A stretch of 64,000 nt of DNA from Albidovulum marisflavi. Lineage in GTDB: Bacteria; Pseudomonadota; Alphaproteobacteria; Rhodobacterales; Rhodobacteraceae. The notes beneath the pieces were generated by a model. That model did not search any database. It worked only from the letters and a program-made list of their open reading frames with translations, and was not told the DNA's origin. Each line of letters begins with the position of its first letter. Position 1 is the stretch's first letter. The stretch covers positions 62,001 to 126,000 of the forward strand of contig NZ_JAOWKY010000003.1 in assembly GCF_025751435.1 (NCBI RefSeq), given 5' to 3'. Below are positions 44,914 to 53,242 of this stretch, piece by piece. Both the position numbers and the translations under genes were made by a program.

Positions 44914-45896
44914 TGCGCGGCCATCAGACGCGCGGCATCGAGCATACGATTGGAAAAGCCCCATTCGTTGTCATACCAGCCGAAGACCCGGATCAGGCCA
45001 GCCGCCGTCACATGCGTTTCCGGCAATGCCATGACGATGCTTTCGCGGCGGGCGCGCAGATCGCTTGAAACAAGTGGGCGGTCGGTCCAGCCGATCACCC
45101 CGCCCACGGCCTGAAGCGCTTCGTTCACCGCTTCCCGTCCGGGTTTCGCCCGCGTCATCACCGCCAGGTCCACGGCCGATACCGAGGCCGTGGGCACGCG
45201 GACAGCCGCGCCCTCGATGCGTCCCGCGATCTCTGGGAGCACCACGTCCAGAAGCCTTTGCGCCGAGGTCGTGGTCGGCACCATCGAAAGCGCCGCGGCC
45301 CGACTGCGGGCATAGTCGGCGCCCGGCGCGTCCACCGTGGGCTGTGATCCCGTGTAGCAATGGATCGTGGTCATCCACCCCGTCTCGACGCCCCATTCGG
45401 CATCGATCAGCCGGGCCAGCGGCGCCAGCGCGTTGGTGGTGCAGGACGCGTTGGACACGATGCGGTGATCCGGCGAAAGCCGGCTGTCGTTGGCGCCGAT
45501 CACAAGGGTGAAGTCCGCCGTCCTTGAGGGACCGGACACCAGCACGCGCCCGGCCCCTGCCTTCAGCCCGGCTTCCGCGAAGGACCGTTCCCCGCCAAGG
45601 CCCGTGCATTCCATCACCAGGTCGATGCCGGACAGGTCCAGTGTCGACAGGTCGCGTGCCCCGGTCAGCGCGATGCGCTGGCCGTCCACGACAAGGGCGC
45701 CGGGCTCAAGCCGGACGTCGCCCTTCCATGGGCCGAAGGTGCTGTCGTACTCGAAAAGGTAAGCCGCCATTTCAGGCTTGGCGATGTCGTTCAGGGCGAC
45801 GATCTCGATATCGGCATGTCGCGGGTCCGAAAGCGCGGCCCGCAGAACCGACCGCCCGATCCGGCCGAACCCGTTGATCGCAACCCGAACCGCCAT
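44910..45896 (-). CDS. Glyceraldehyde-3-phosphate / erythrose-4-phosphate dehydrogenase family protein
   Basis: A 328-residue type I GAPDH-like protein. N-terminal NAD motif INGFGRIGRSVLRAAL, catalytic Cys in SNASCTTNALAP (usual NCLAP replaced by NALAP), His in MTTIHCYTGSQ and WYDNEWGFSNRM. The enzyme oxidises a phosphorylated aldehyde with NAD(P). Several roles are possible (Gap, Epd or a specialised paralogue). ATG 45896 with GGAGGG seven bases upstream was chosen. It is convergent with the PLP-enzyme gene. Confidence 0.85.
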   Translation of the reverse strand: MAVRVAINGFGRIGRSVLRAALSDPRHADIEIVALNDIAKPEMAAYLFEYDSTFGPWKGDVRLEPGALVVDGQRIALTGARDLSTLDLSGIDLVMECTGLGGERSFAEAGLKAGAGRVLVSGPSRTADFTLVIGANDSRLSPDHRIVSNASCTTNALAPLARLIDAEWGVETGWMTTIHCYTGSQPTVDAPGADYARSRAAALSMVPTTTSAQRLLDVVLPEIAGRIEGAAVRVPTASVSAVDLAVMTRAKPGREAVNEALQAVGGVIGWTDRPLVSSDLRARRESIVMALPETHVTAAGLIRVFGWYDNEWGFSNRMLDAARLMAAH

Positions 45897-45995
45897 CTGT
45901 GCCCTCCACCGCGCAAGCGGGTCAGTCAAACCACGAAGGCGCGCGGCCCGAAACCCCTAATTTGTAACCGATACGCGCCAGGCCGGTGGGGGATT

Positions 45996-46955
45996 TCAGA
46001 CCTCGACCTTTTCCCCCAGGCCGCGTTCCTTGGCGCGGCGCACGGCCGCGCCTGCGACGGCGAGGTCCTGCAGGCCGACGCCGGTTCCGTCGAAGAGGGT
46101 GATTTCGTCCTTTGACATGCGCGCCTCGGCCAGCCCGGCGATGACGGCGCCGATGGGGGTGATGTCGCCCGCCGCGATCAGGCCGGCCGCGACGGCGTGC
46201 TGCGCCTCGCCGATGGTCACGGATTGCGCGACCTCGTCGGTGAAGACCCGCGCGCGGGCCAGAAGCGCGGGCTCGACCTCCTGCTTGCCCCTTGTGTCGG
46301 TGCCCATGCAGGCCAGGTGCGTCCCCGGCGCCACATGCGCGGCCATGAGCGTGGCCGCGGGCGAGGAGGTGATGGTCACGATCACGTCGGCCTCGACCAT
46401 CCGCTCCAGCGGCACGGCTTCGAAGGGCAGGCCGAGTTCCGCCGCGACTTCGCCAAGCTTCGCCAGCATCTCCGGGTGCAGGTTCCAGGCGATGACCTTT
46501 TCGAAGCCGCGCGCCCGCGCGGCGGCGCGCAGCTGGAACGCGGCCTGGTGGCCGGCGCCGACCATGCCCAGCACCTTCGCATCCCGCCGTGCCAGCCGGT
46601 CGATCGAGATCGCGGAGGCCGCGGCGGTGCGCAGCGCCGTCAAGAGGTTTCCACCGACCATGGCGGTGGGGCGCCCAGTGTCGGGATCGAACAGGTAGAC
46701 CGTCGACTGGTGGTTGGGGATGCCCTTCCCCGCATTGCCCGGAAAGTATCCCCCCGCCTTCACGCCCAGCATCCCGCCGGCGCGGTCCAGCCCAGACTTG
46801 AACCCGTATTGCCGGCCTTCGCCAAGCGCCTCCCGTACCACGGGGAAGTTGCAGGCCTCCTCCCGCGCCATCGCGGCGAAGGTCGCCTCGACCGCGGCGA
46901 AGGCATCCTCGGCCGAGACCAGATCGGCGATGAATTTCTCTGGCACGATCAGCAT
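45996..46955 (-). CDS. bhcD: Iminosuccinate reductase of the beta-hydroxyaspartate cycle
   Basis: A 319-residue ornithine-cyclodeaminase/mu-crystallin-fold protein. It has GMVGAGHQAAFQLRAAARA (NAD site) and TITSSPAATLMAAHVAPGTHLACMG. By itself it would be called ornithine cyclodeaminase, but its place after bhcABC identifies it as BhcD, which reduces iminosuccinate to aspartate, regenerating the amino donor for BhcA. ATG 46955 follows AAAGGA. A copy of the hairpin-tail element separates it from bhcC. Confidence 0.9.
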   Translation of the reverse strand: MLIVPEKFIADLVSAEDAFAAVEATFAAMAREEACNFPVVREALGEGRQYGFKSGLDRAGGMLGVKAGGYFPGNAGKGIPNHQSTVYLFDPDTGRPTAMVGGNLLTALRTAAASAISIDRLARRDAKVLGMVGAGHQAAFQLRAAARARGFEKVIAWNLHPEMLAKLGEVAAELGLPFEAVPLERMVEADVIVTITSSPAATLMAAHVAPGTHLACMGTDTRGKQEVEPALLARARVFTDEVAQSVTIGEAQHAVAAGLIAAGDITPIGAVIAGLAEARMSKDEITLFDGTGVGLQDLAVAGAAVRRAKERGLGEKVEV

Positions 46956-46971
46956 GCCGCTTCCTTTCATT

Positions 46972-47012
46972 CTGGCCCAAATACTCCGGGGGTGCGGGGG
47001 CAGCGTCCCCGC
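46972..47012 (-). repeat. Intergenic hairpin-tail element, copy 5 (degenerate tail)
   Basis: On the minus strand: GCGGGGAC-GCT-GCCCCCGC (imperfect stem), then ACCCCCGGAGTATTTGGG. The AAAAGAAG tail seen elsewhere is replaced by CCAGAATG. It lies between bhcC and bhcD. Confidence 0.75.
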
Positions 47013-47033
47013 CGGCTGGGCGCTTCTGCGCGC

Positions 47034-48200
47034 TCAGTAAGCCTTGCCGCGCGCCGAAACCGGCCAGACGACCTCGACCTTGCCGTTGCGGACGCCGACG
47101 TACCAGTCGTGGACATTCGCGGTGGGATCGCAGTGGCCGGGAACCAGCTTCAGCTTCTCGTTGACCTTCAGCACGCCCTCGGGATCCGAGATGACGCCAT
47201 GTTCGTCCGAGCACTTGATGTATGTCACGTCATCGCGCCCGTAGACGACCGGCAACCCGCTGTCGACCGACTGCGCCTTCAGCCCCGCGTCGCAGATCGC
47301 CTTGTCGGCCTTGGCGTGGCTCATGACGCTGGTCAGGATGAAGAAGGCGTTCTCCCACTCGCCGGCGTCGATGCGGCGGCCGTCCTGGTCGAGGATGCGG
47401 CCGTAGTCGGCATCCATGAAGGCGTAGGAGCCGCACTGAAGCTCGTTGTAAAGGCCCGAGTTCGACTCGAAGTAGTAGGATCCCGTGCCGCCGCCCGACA
47501 CCAGGTCGGTCTCGATGCCCTCGGCCTTCAGCGCCTCGACGGCGTCCCTGACCTGGGCAATCGCCGCGTCGATCTTGGCCTTGCGGTCCTCGAAGCTGTC
47601 CATGTGCTGCATCGCGCCCTGATAGGCCTGGATGCCGCGGTAGACCAGGGCATCGGCGGCCATGACGGCCCGGGCGATCTCGACGACCGCCGGGGTCGTG
47701 GTCACGCCGCAGCGCCCCGCGCCGCAGTCGATCTCGATGAAGACGCCCAGCGTGGTGCCGTGCTTCGTCGCTGCCGCCGACAGATCGGCCACATTGGCCA
47801 CGTCGTCGACACAGACGATCACCTCGCCGCCGCTGATCTTCGGCAGTTGCGCCAGCCGCTCGATCTTGGCCGCGTCGCGCACCTGGTTCGAGACGAGGAT
47901 CTCCTTGATCCCGGCCCGGGCGAAGACCTCGGCCTCGGACACTTTCTGGCAGCAGACGCCGACCGCGCCGCCCAGCTCCATCTGCAGCTTCAGCACGTCC
48001 ACCGACTTGTGCATCTTGCCATGCGCGCGGTGGCGCATCCCGTGCGCCCGGGCGTAGTCGCCCATCTTCCGGATGTTGCGCTCCAGCGCGTCAAGGTCGA
48101 GCACCAGGCAGGGCGTCTGGATGTCGGCCTCGTCCATGCCGGGCTTGGCGGGAATGTCGAAGCCCACTTCGCAGGCGTCGAAATCGACGAACTCTTTCAT
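47034..48200 (-). CDS. bhcC: Beta-hydroxyaspartate aldolase
   Basis: A 388-residue fold-type III PLP enzyme of the D-threonine-aldolase family. PLP lysine is in RAHGKMHKS; metal-site residues are in HDW and PGHCDP near the C terminus. In the cycle it condenses glyoxylate and glycine to (2R,3S)-beta-hydroxyaspartate. Family resemblance alone would give D-threonine aldolase; gene order bhcA-B-C-D fixes the role. AAGGAGAG precedes the ATG. It overlaps bhcB by ATGA. Confidence 0.93.
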   Translation of the reverse strand: MKEFVDFDACEVGFDIPAKPGMDEADIQTPCLVLDLDALERNIRKMGDYARAHGMRHRAHGKMHKSVDVLKLQMELGGAVGVCCQKVSEAEVFARAGIKEILVSNQVRDAAKIERLAQLPKISGGEVIVCVDDVANVADLSAAATKHGTTLGVFIEIDCGAGRCGVTTTPAVVEIARAVMAADALVYRGIQAYQGAMQHMDSFEDRKAKIDAAIAQVRDAVEALKAEGIETDLVSGGGTGSYYFESNSGLYNELQCGSYAFMDADYGRILDQDGRRIDAGEWENAFFILTSVMSHAKADKAICDAGLKAQSVDSGLPVVYGRDDVTYIKCSDEHGVISDPEGVLKVNEKLKLVPGHCDPTANVHDWYVGVRNGKVEVVWPVSARGKAY

Positions 48201-49168
48201 CGGAACTCTCCTTCTCGGCCCTGCATCCAGGGCAGTTTGTCCAGATCGACGTTGCCGCCGGTGATGATGACGCCCACGCGCTTGCCGGCGAAGCGGTCGC
48301 GGTTCTTCAGGATCGTGGCCAGCGGCACGGCGCTCGATGGCTCCATGACCACGCGCAGGTGTTTCCAGGTCAGCTTCATCGCCTCGACGATCTCGGGATC
48401 GGACGCGGTCAGGATGTCGCTGACATGGGACTTCACGAAGTGCCAGGTCAGGTCCTTGAGCGGCACCAGGAGCCCGTCCGCCACGGTCTTGGGCGCGTCG
48501 TCGGCGATGATGTGGCCGGCCTTGAAGCTGCGGTAGGCGTCGTCGGCCTGCTCGGGCTCGGCCGCGATCACCTTCGTTTCCGGCGCCAGCGTCGAAAGCG
48601 TCAGGCAGGTGCCTGAGATCATGCCGCCGCCGCCGATCGGGGCGACCACCCTGTCGAGCCCGTCCACCTGTTCCATGAACTCCTTCGAGCAGGTCCCCTG
48701 CCCGGCGATCACGCGCGGGTCGTTGTAGGGATGGACGAAGTCGCCCCCGGTCGCCGCCTGCACCTGCGCAAAGGTCGCCTCGCGCGAGCTTGTCGAGGGC
48801 TCGCATTCGGTGATCCGCCCGCCGTAGCGGCGCACCGTGTCCTTCTTGGCCTGCGGCGCCGTCCGCGGCATCACCACGTTGCACGGAATGCCGCGCAGCA
48901 TCGCCGCATAGCTGAGGCACGAGGCGTGGTTGCCGGACGAATGCGTGGCGACGCCCTTCGCCGTCTGTGCGTCGCTCAGCCCAAAGACCGCGTTCGCCGC
49001 ACCCCGCACCTTGAAGGCGCCCGGCTCCTGGAAGTTCTCGCACTTGAAGAACAGCTGACAGCCCGCCAGATCGTCCAGATAATCCGACGTCCGAACCGGC
49101 GTCCGACGAATATGCGGCCTGATCCGATCATGCGCCGCCAACATGTCGTCATAAGTCGGGATGTGCAT
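48197..49168 (-). CDS. bhcB: Beta-hydroxyaspartate dehydratase
   Basis: A 323-residue fold-type II PLP enzyme of the threonine-dehydratase/serine-racemase family. PLP lysine is in PGAFKVRGA, SSGNHASCLSYAA follows and GGGGMISG is the phosphate-binding loop. It dehydrates beta-hydroxyaspartate to iminosuccinate. ATG 49168 (MHIPTYDD) was chosen because AAGGA lies eight bases upstream; ATG 49183 is very close to the bhcA stop and has a poor site. Confidence 0.93.
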   Translation of the reverse strand: MHIPTYDDMLAAHDRIRPHIRRTPVRTSDYLDDLAGCQLFFKCENFQEPGAFKVRGAANAVFGLSDAQTAKGVATHSSGNHASCLSYAAMLRGIPCNVVMPRTAPQAKKDTVRRYGGRITECEPSTSSREATFAQVQAATGGDFVHPYNDPRVIAGQGTCSKEFMEQVDGLDRVVAPIGGGGMISGTCLTLSTLAPETKVIAAEPEQADDAYRSFKAGHIIADDAPKTVADGLLVPLKDLTWHFVKSHVSDILTASDPEIVEAMKLTWKHLRVVMEPSSAVPLATILKNRDRFAGKRVGVIITGGNVDLDKLPWMQGREGEFR

Positions 49169-49184
49169 CGCGTGATCCTTCATC

Positions 49185-50375
49185 CTACGCCGCCGCCCTG
49201 GCGGTTTCGCCGGCGGTCTTGCGATAGTACTCCTGCGCCGCCGCGACCCCGGACCCCAGCGTGATCGGATAGCCAAGGTCGGCCATGCACATCTCTGCGG
49301 TGGCGAGGCCGGACAGCATCATCGCATCCGTCAGGCTGCCCAGATGCCCGATGCGGAAGACCTTTCCCGCGACCTCGCCCAAGCCCACGCCGAACGCCAT
49401 TCCGTATTTGGATGCGGCCAGGCTCACGACTTCGGTGCCGTTGAAACCGTCCGGAACCACGACGGCGGTCACTGTATCAGAATAAAGATCCGGCGTCGCC
49501 GCGCAGGGGCGCATGCCCCAGGCGGCAACGGCGCGGCGCACGCCCTCTGCGATGCGGCGGTGGCGTGCATAGACCTTGTCCAGCCCTTCATCCTGAAGCA
49601 TCTGCACCGCGGTGGAGAGCCCGTTGATCAGCCCGACCGCCGGCGTGTAGGGATAGCCCCCGGCCGCGTAGCTTTTCTGCATGTCGCGGAAGTCGAAGAA
49701 CGTTCGGGGCAGGGTGGCCGTTTCCATCGCCGCGACGGCCTTCTTCGACAGGCCCAGGATCGCGAGGCCGGCGGGCAGCATGAACCCCTTCTGGCTTCCC
49801 GCGACCGCGATATCGACCCCCCAGCGGTCCATCTCGAACGGCATCGAGCCGATCGAGGACACGCCGTCGACGAACAGCATTGCCGGATGGCCGGTCCGGT
49901 CCATCGCGCGGCGGATCCCGGCGATGTCGCTTTTCACGCCGGTTGCGGTTTCGTTGTGCGTCGCCAGGACCGCCCGGATCCGGTGCGCGGTGTCGGCGGC
50001 CAGCGCGGCCTCGATCGCTTCCAGGGGGGCGCCCTCTCCCCAGGGCGTTTCGATGATCTGGGCCTTGAGCCCATGGCGCTGGCACATGTCGATCCAGCGA
50101 TGGCTGAACATGCCGAAGCGGGCGGCAAGGATCGTGTCGCCGGGCGACAGCGTGTTCGTGATTGCCGCTTCCCAGCCGCCCGTGCCGGTCGAGGGGAACA
50201 GTATGATCTCACCGTCGCGTGTGCCCAGAACAGCCTTCACGCCCGCCACAGCCGGCTTGAAGATTCGCGCAAAGGCGGGCGAGCGGTGGTCGATCGTGGG
50301 CATGTCGCACGCCTTGCGGATGACCTCCGGAATGTTGGTCGGGCCGGGAATGAAGACCGGATTCTGATAGGACAT
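49185..50375 (-). CDS. bhcA: Aspartate-glyoxylate aminotransferase
   Basis: A 396-residue class V aminotransferase. PLP lysine is in AGSQKGFMLP; FVDGVSSIGSMPFEMDRWGVD and HNETATGV are also typical of the alanine/serine-glyoxylate group. It transfers the amino group of aspartate to glyoxylate to make glycine and oxaloacetate, the net product of the cycle. First gene of bhcABCD, divergent from bhcR. The ATG at 50375 follows GGGGGAAG. Confidence 0.94.
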   Translation of the reverse strand: MSYQNPVFIPGPTNIPEVIRKACDMPTIDHRSPAFARIFKPAVAGVKAVLGTRDGEIILFPSTGTGGWEAAITNTLSPGDTILAARFGMFSHRWIDMCQRHGLKAQIIETPWGEGAPLEAIEAALAADTAHRIRAVLATHNETATGVKSDIAGIRRAMDRTGHPAMLFVDGVSSIGSMPFEMDRWGVDIAVAGSQKGFMLPAGLAILGLSKKAVAAMETATLPRTFFDFRDMQKSYAAGGYPYTPAVGLINGLSTAVQMLQDEGLDKVYARHRRIAEGVRRAVAAWGMRPCAATPDLYSDTVTAVVVPDGFNGTEVVSLAASKYGMAFGVGLGEVAGKVFRIGHLGSLTDAMMLSGLATAEMCMADLGYPITLGSGVAAAQEYYRKTAGETARAAA

Positions 50376-50433
50376 GTACTTCCCCCAATTCGGAACGGGA
50401 TGACGATAACGCGGGGGCGGAGCGGGGCGCAAT

Positions 50434-50530
50434 TTTTTCGAAAAATAGTTTCGCAAGATGGAAAAATATCTCAAGGCACGGAAATATATAGTTTATTAGT
50501 TTTTCATTGCGCGGAATGGTTTTTCGAAAG
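50434..50530. promoter_or_regulatory. AT-rich bhcA-bhcR control region with two TTTCGAAA palindromes
   Basis: The 179-bp divergent gap is AT-rich between 50430 and 50540. Palindrome TTTTTCGAAAAA spans 50434-50445 and a second TTTCGAAA core lies at 50522-50529. For bhcA a possible promoter reads TTGAGA (50474-50469), 18-bp spacer, AACTAT (50450-50445) on the minus strand, so the first palindrome would sit at the transcription start. The second is next to the bhcR ribosome site. They are candidate BhcR operators. Confidence 0.45.
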
Positions 50531-50554
50531 TAAAAAAGGGCAAGGAGGAGTCAC

Positions 50555-51406
50555 ATGACCGAACCACGTCCCCGCGGGCGCCCCAAGAGCTTTCACGACC
50601 GGACCGAACAGAACACGATCCAGTCGCTGGACCGGGCGCTGATGATCCTGAAGGTGGTCAGCGAAGCCGGCGGGCTGACGCTGTCCGAGCTTGCGGCGCG
50701 TACCCGGCAGGCCGCCCCGACCGTCTACCGGGTGCTGACCACGCTGCAGTCGCATGGCTTCGTCGAGGTCGAGGAACCAGGCCAGCTTTGGCATGTCGGG
50801 GGCGGGGCCTTTCGTGTCGGCTCCGAATTCCTGCGCCGCACCAAGGTGGTCGAACGGGCCCGGCAACCGATGGACCGGCTGATGCGCGCGACGGGAGAGA
50901 CGTCCAACCTCGGCGTGGAACACCGCGACCGGGTGCTGTTTCTCAGCCAGGTCGAAACGCACGAGGCGATCCGCGCCTTCTTTCCGCCCGGCACGCTGTC
51001 TGACATGCATATCTCGGGGATCGGCAAGGCGCTTCTGGCCTGGTACCCGGAAGCGCGCGTGCGCCAGATCGCGGCGCAGGGATTGCAGGCGCTCACGCCC
51101 CGTTCGCTTTCGACCGAGGCGGCCCTGCTGGCCGATCTCGCCGCGACGCGCCTGCGCGGCTACGCGATTGACGATCAGGAACGCGCCGAGGGCATGCGCT
51201 GCGTCGCGGCCCCCGTGTTCAACGCGCACGGGGAACCGGTCGCTGGCTTGTCGGTATCGGGCCCGGCGTTCCGGATGGCGCTGGACGAGGCTCCGCGTAT
51301 CGGCGCCAAGGTCCGCGCGGCGGCCGACGAAGTGACGATGGCGACGGGCGGGCGCATCCCGGACCAGGGCGAAAGCCGTTTACAGACCCGGCCACGGGCG
51401 CGATAG
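50555..51406 (+). CDS. bhcR: IclR-family regulator of the beta-hydroxyaspartate cycle
   Basis: A 283-residue IclR protein. N-terminal winged helix (LSELAARTRQAAPTVYRVLTTLQSHGFVE) and C-terminal effector-binding IclR domain (GIGKALLAWYPEARVRQI, EGMRCVAAPVFNAHGEPVAGLSVSGP). In Paracoccus the BhcR protein responds to glyoxylate and controls bhcABCD. A strong AAGGAGGAG site precedes the ATG. It is divergent from bhcA and probably autoregulated. Confidence 0.92.
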   Translation: MTEPRPRGRPKSFHDRTEQNTIQSLDRALMILKVVSEAGGLTLSELAARTRQAAPTVYRVLTTLQSHGFVEVEEPGQLWHVGGGAFRVGSEFLRRTKVVERARQPMDRLMRATGETSNLGVEHRDRVLFLSQVETHEAIRAFFPPGTLSDMHISGIGKALLAWYPEARVRQIAAQGLQALTPRSLSTEAALLADLAATRLRGYAIDDQERAEGMRCVAAPVFNAHGEPVAGLSVSGPAFRMALDEAPRIGAKVRAAADEVTMATGGRIPDQGESRLQTRPRAR

Positions 51407-51437
51407 TCAGGGAAGGACGCGCGCCAAGGAGGAAGCC

Positions 51438-51758
51438 ATGCCCACGATTTCCAAGGAATTTTCCGGCCAGACCGTCATCACAACATTCGAGATGACACCG
51501 GGCACGGCGCAGGACCTGATGGACGAACTCAGCGATGCCTACGAAAGCTTCATATCCAAACAGCCCGGATTCATCGGTGCAGGTCTGCACATGAACGACG
51601 CGCAGACCCGGATCGCGAACTATTCACTGTGGCAGCGGCGCGAGGATTTCCAGGCCATGCTCCGAACGCCCGAGATGCGCGAACGCAACCGCCGGATCGC
51701 CGCGCTTTGTTCCCGGTTCGAGCCGGTCATGTACGAGGTCATGGCCAGCTACAACTGA
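51438..51758 (+). CDS. ABM-domain (antibiotic-biosynthesis-monooxygenase-like) protein
   Basis: A 106-residue protein with a ferredoxin-like fold of the ABM type: VITTFEMTPGTAQDLMDELSDA, KQPGFIGAGLHMNDAQTRIANYSLWQRREDFQAM. Members are cofactor-free monooxygenases or stress proteins; this one lacks distinguishing catalytic residues. It follows bhcR by 31 bp on the same strand with AAGGAGG before the ATG, so both may be cotranscribed. Confidence 0.75.
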   Translation: MPTISKEFSGQTVITTFEMTPGTAQDLMDELSDAYESFISKQPGFIGAGLHMNDAQTRIANYSLWQRREDFQAMLRTPEMRERNRRIAALCSRFEPVMYEVMASYN

Positions 51759-51763
51759 CCGCT

Positions 51764-52672
51764 TCAGGACGCCTCTGCCAGGCAGTCCCGGATCGCCGCC
51801 GACATCGCCGTGAGCAGTTCGGTGTAAAGGCCCGGTCCGGGTTCCAGCGCGCGTCCCTCCGGATCAAGCGCCCGGCCGATGCGGGCGGGCGTATCCTGAT
51901 CCAGCGTCTCGATCGACTTTGGGTCGGTTCCCGCCTCGGGGAAGATGCAGGCCACAGCGCCGCTTTCCAGCAGCATGCGGGTTTCTGACAGGTGGCCAGC
52001 GCCGGGCGCGGCGGCGTCGCCCTTCGCGACGCTTGCGGCAATGGTCAGGCCGAAGCGATCCGCGAAATAGCCAAGCGCGTCGTGGGCAACGATGATCGGG
52101 GCCTTGGGGGTCGACGCCATCTCCGCCTCGATCGTAGCCGTCAGGTCGCGCAGCCCGGCCTTGGCCATAGCTGCGTTGGCCAGGTAGACGCCGGAATGTT
52201 CGCCATCTTGCCGGATGAGAGTCTCTGCGATCGCGTCCAGCCAGACCGCCGCATTGTCCGGGTTCAGCCAGGCATGCGGATCGATCCCGCCTTCGTGGTG
52301 GTGTTCCCCTTCATCGTCATGGCCGTCCGGTTCGGGGTCCCCGTCGAAGTGGCGAAGCGACGTCGCGGAGACGTCCAGCAGCGCCACCGTCTGATCCGGC
52401 GTCACGGCATTCAGCGCGCGGTCAAGCCAAGGGGTCATCTCGGGTCCGATCCAGAACACGACGTTCGCCTCACCCAGGGCGGCCCGCTGAGATGGGCGAA
52501 GCTGGAAGTCATGGGCATCGGCGCCCCTGTCCAGCAGAACCTCGGGCGCGCCCAGATCGCCCATGACTGCCGCGACAAGAGAGTGCACGACCGGCATGTC
52601 GGTCACGACGCGCGGCACCTCGGCTGCGGCGGGCTGGGCTGCAAGAAGGGCAAGAATGGGAAGGATGCGCAT
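51764..52672 (-). CDS. znuA: Zinc ABC transporter, periplasmic binding protein
   Basis: A 302-residue cluster A-I binding protein with a short signal peptide (MRILPILALLAAQPAAAE). Zinc ligands include His in MPVVHSLVAA, HAWLNPDN and the acidic/His-rich loop GHDDEGEHHHEGGIDPH (about 115-132). AHDALGYFADRFGL is also typical. It captures zinc for ZnuBC and is divergent from zur-znuC-znuB across a Zur-like box. Confidence 0.95.
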   Translation of the reverse strand: MRILPILALLAAQPAAAEVPRVVTDMPVVHSLVAAVMGDLGAPEVLLDRGADAHDFQLRPSQRAALGEANVVFWIGPEMTPWLDRALNAVTPDQTVALLDVSATSLRHFDGDPEPDGHDDEGEHHHEGGIDPHAWLNPDNAAVWLDAIAETLIRQDGEHSGVYLANAAMAKAGLRDLTATIEAEMASTPKAPIIVAHDALGYFADRFGLTIAASVAKGDAAAPGAGHLSETRMLLESGAVACIFPEAGTDPKSIETLDQDTPARIGRALDPEGRALEPGPGLYTELLTAMSAAIRDCLAEAS

Positions 52673-52708
52673 GTGAACCTCGCTTGCTCGGGCATCGGCG
52701 ATATCATA

Positions 52709-52723
52709 TGTTATATCGTAACA
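52709..52723. promoter_or_regulatory. Zur-like box between znuA and zur
   Basis: TGTTATATCGTAACA is an inverted repeat with TGTTA/TAACA arms, located in the 66-bp divergent gap between znuA and zur. Alphaproteobacterial Zur sites have a similar GTTATA-type symmetry. It is probably bound by the neighbouring Zur under zinc-replete conditions. Confidence 0.7.
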
Positions 52724-52738
52724 GTCAAGGGGCGAATC

Positions 52739-53242
52739 ATGACGGATATGGCAGAGGGCGCGGCGCTTGCGTTCGCCAAGCACGACCACGGCCACTGCGC
52801 CGGCGACGTGCTTGCACGTGCCGAGGCGCTGGCCGAAGAGCGCGGGGCGCGGCTGACGCCCGTCAGGCGGCGCGTGCTGGAGATCCTGCTTGAGGCGCAC
52901 CGGGCCATGGGCGCCTACGAGGTTCTGGACCGGCTTGCCGCCGAGGGGTTCGGGAACAAGCCACCGGTCGCGTATCGTGCGCTTGAGTTTCTGGTCGATC
53001 AGGGGCTCGCGCATCGCATCCGGCGGCTGAATGCCTTTGCCGCCTGCATGCACCCAGGCGAAAGCCATGCGCCTGCCTTCTTTATCTGCAACACTTGCGG
53101 CAGCGTGGCCGAGGCGCCGGCGGAACCCGTGCGCGCCGCAATGGAGGCCGCGGCGCGCGCCGTCGGCTTCACGATCGAGCGGATGAATGCGGAAGCGGTG
53201 GGCCAATGCCCAGCGTGCGCGGAGGCGGCGCAATGCAACTGA
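52739..53242 (+). CDS. zur: Fur-family zinc uptake regulator
   Basis: A 167-residue Fur-family repressor. Winged-helix part RLTPVRRRVLEILLEAHRAMGAYEVLDRLA and VAYRALEFLVDQGLAHRI are canonical. Two CxxC pairs (CNTC and CPAC) form the structural zinc site, and HAPAFFICNTCG holds a sensor ligand. The N-terminal HDHGHC is unusually His-rich. It lies next to znu genes, which makes Zur rather than Fur or PerR the best call. The stop overlaps the znuC start. Confidence 0.93.
   Translation: MTDMAEGAALAFAKHDHGHCAGDVLARAEALAEERGARLTPVRRRVLEILLEAHRAMGAYEVLDRLAAEGFGNKPPVAYRALEFLVDQGLAHRIRRLNAFAACMHPGESHAPAFFICNTCGSVAEAPAEPVRAAMEAAARAVGFTIERMNAEAVGQCPACAEAAQCN

Noticed and set aside
45996-46955. Ornithine cyclodeaminase
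   Set aside because: The fold matches, but the bhcABC context points to iminosuccinate reductase.
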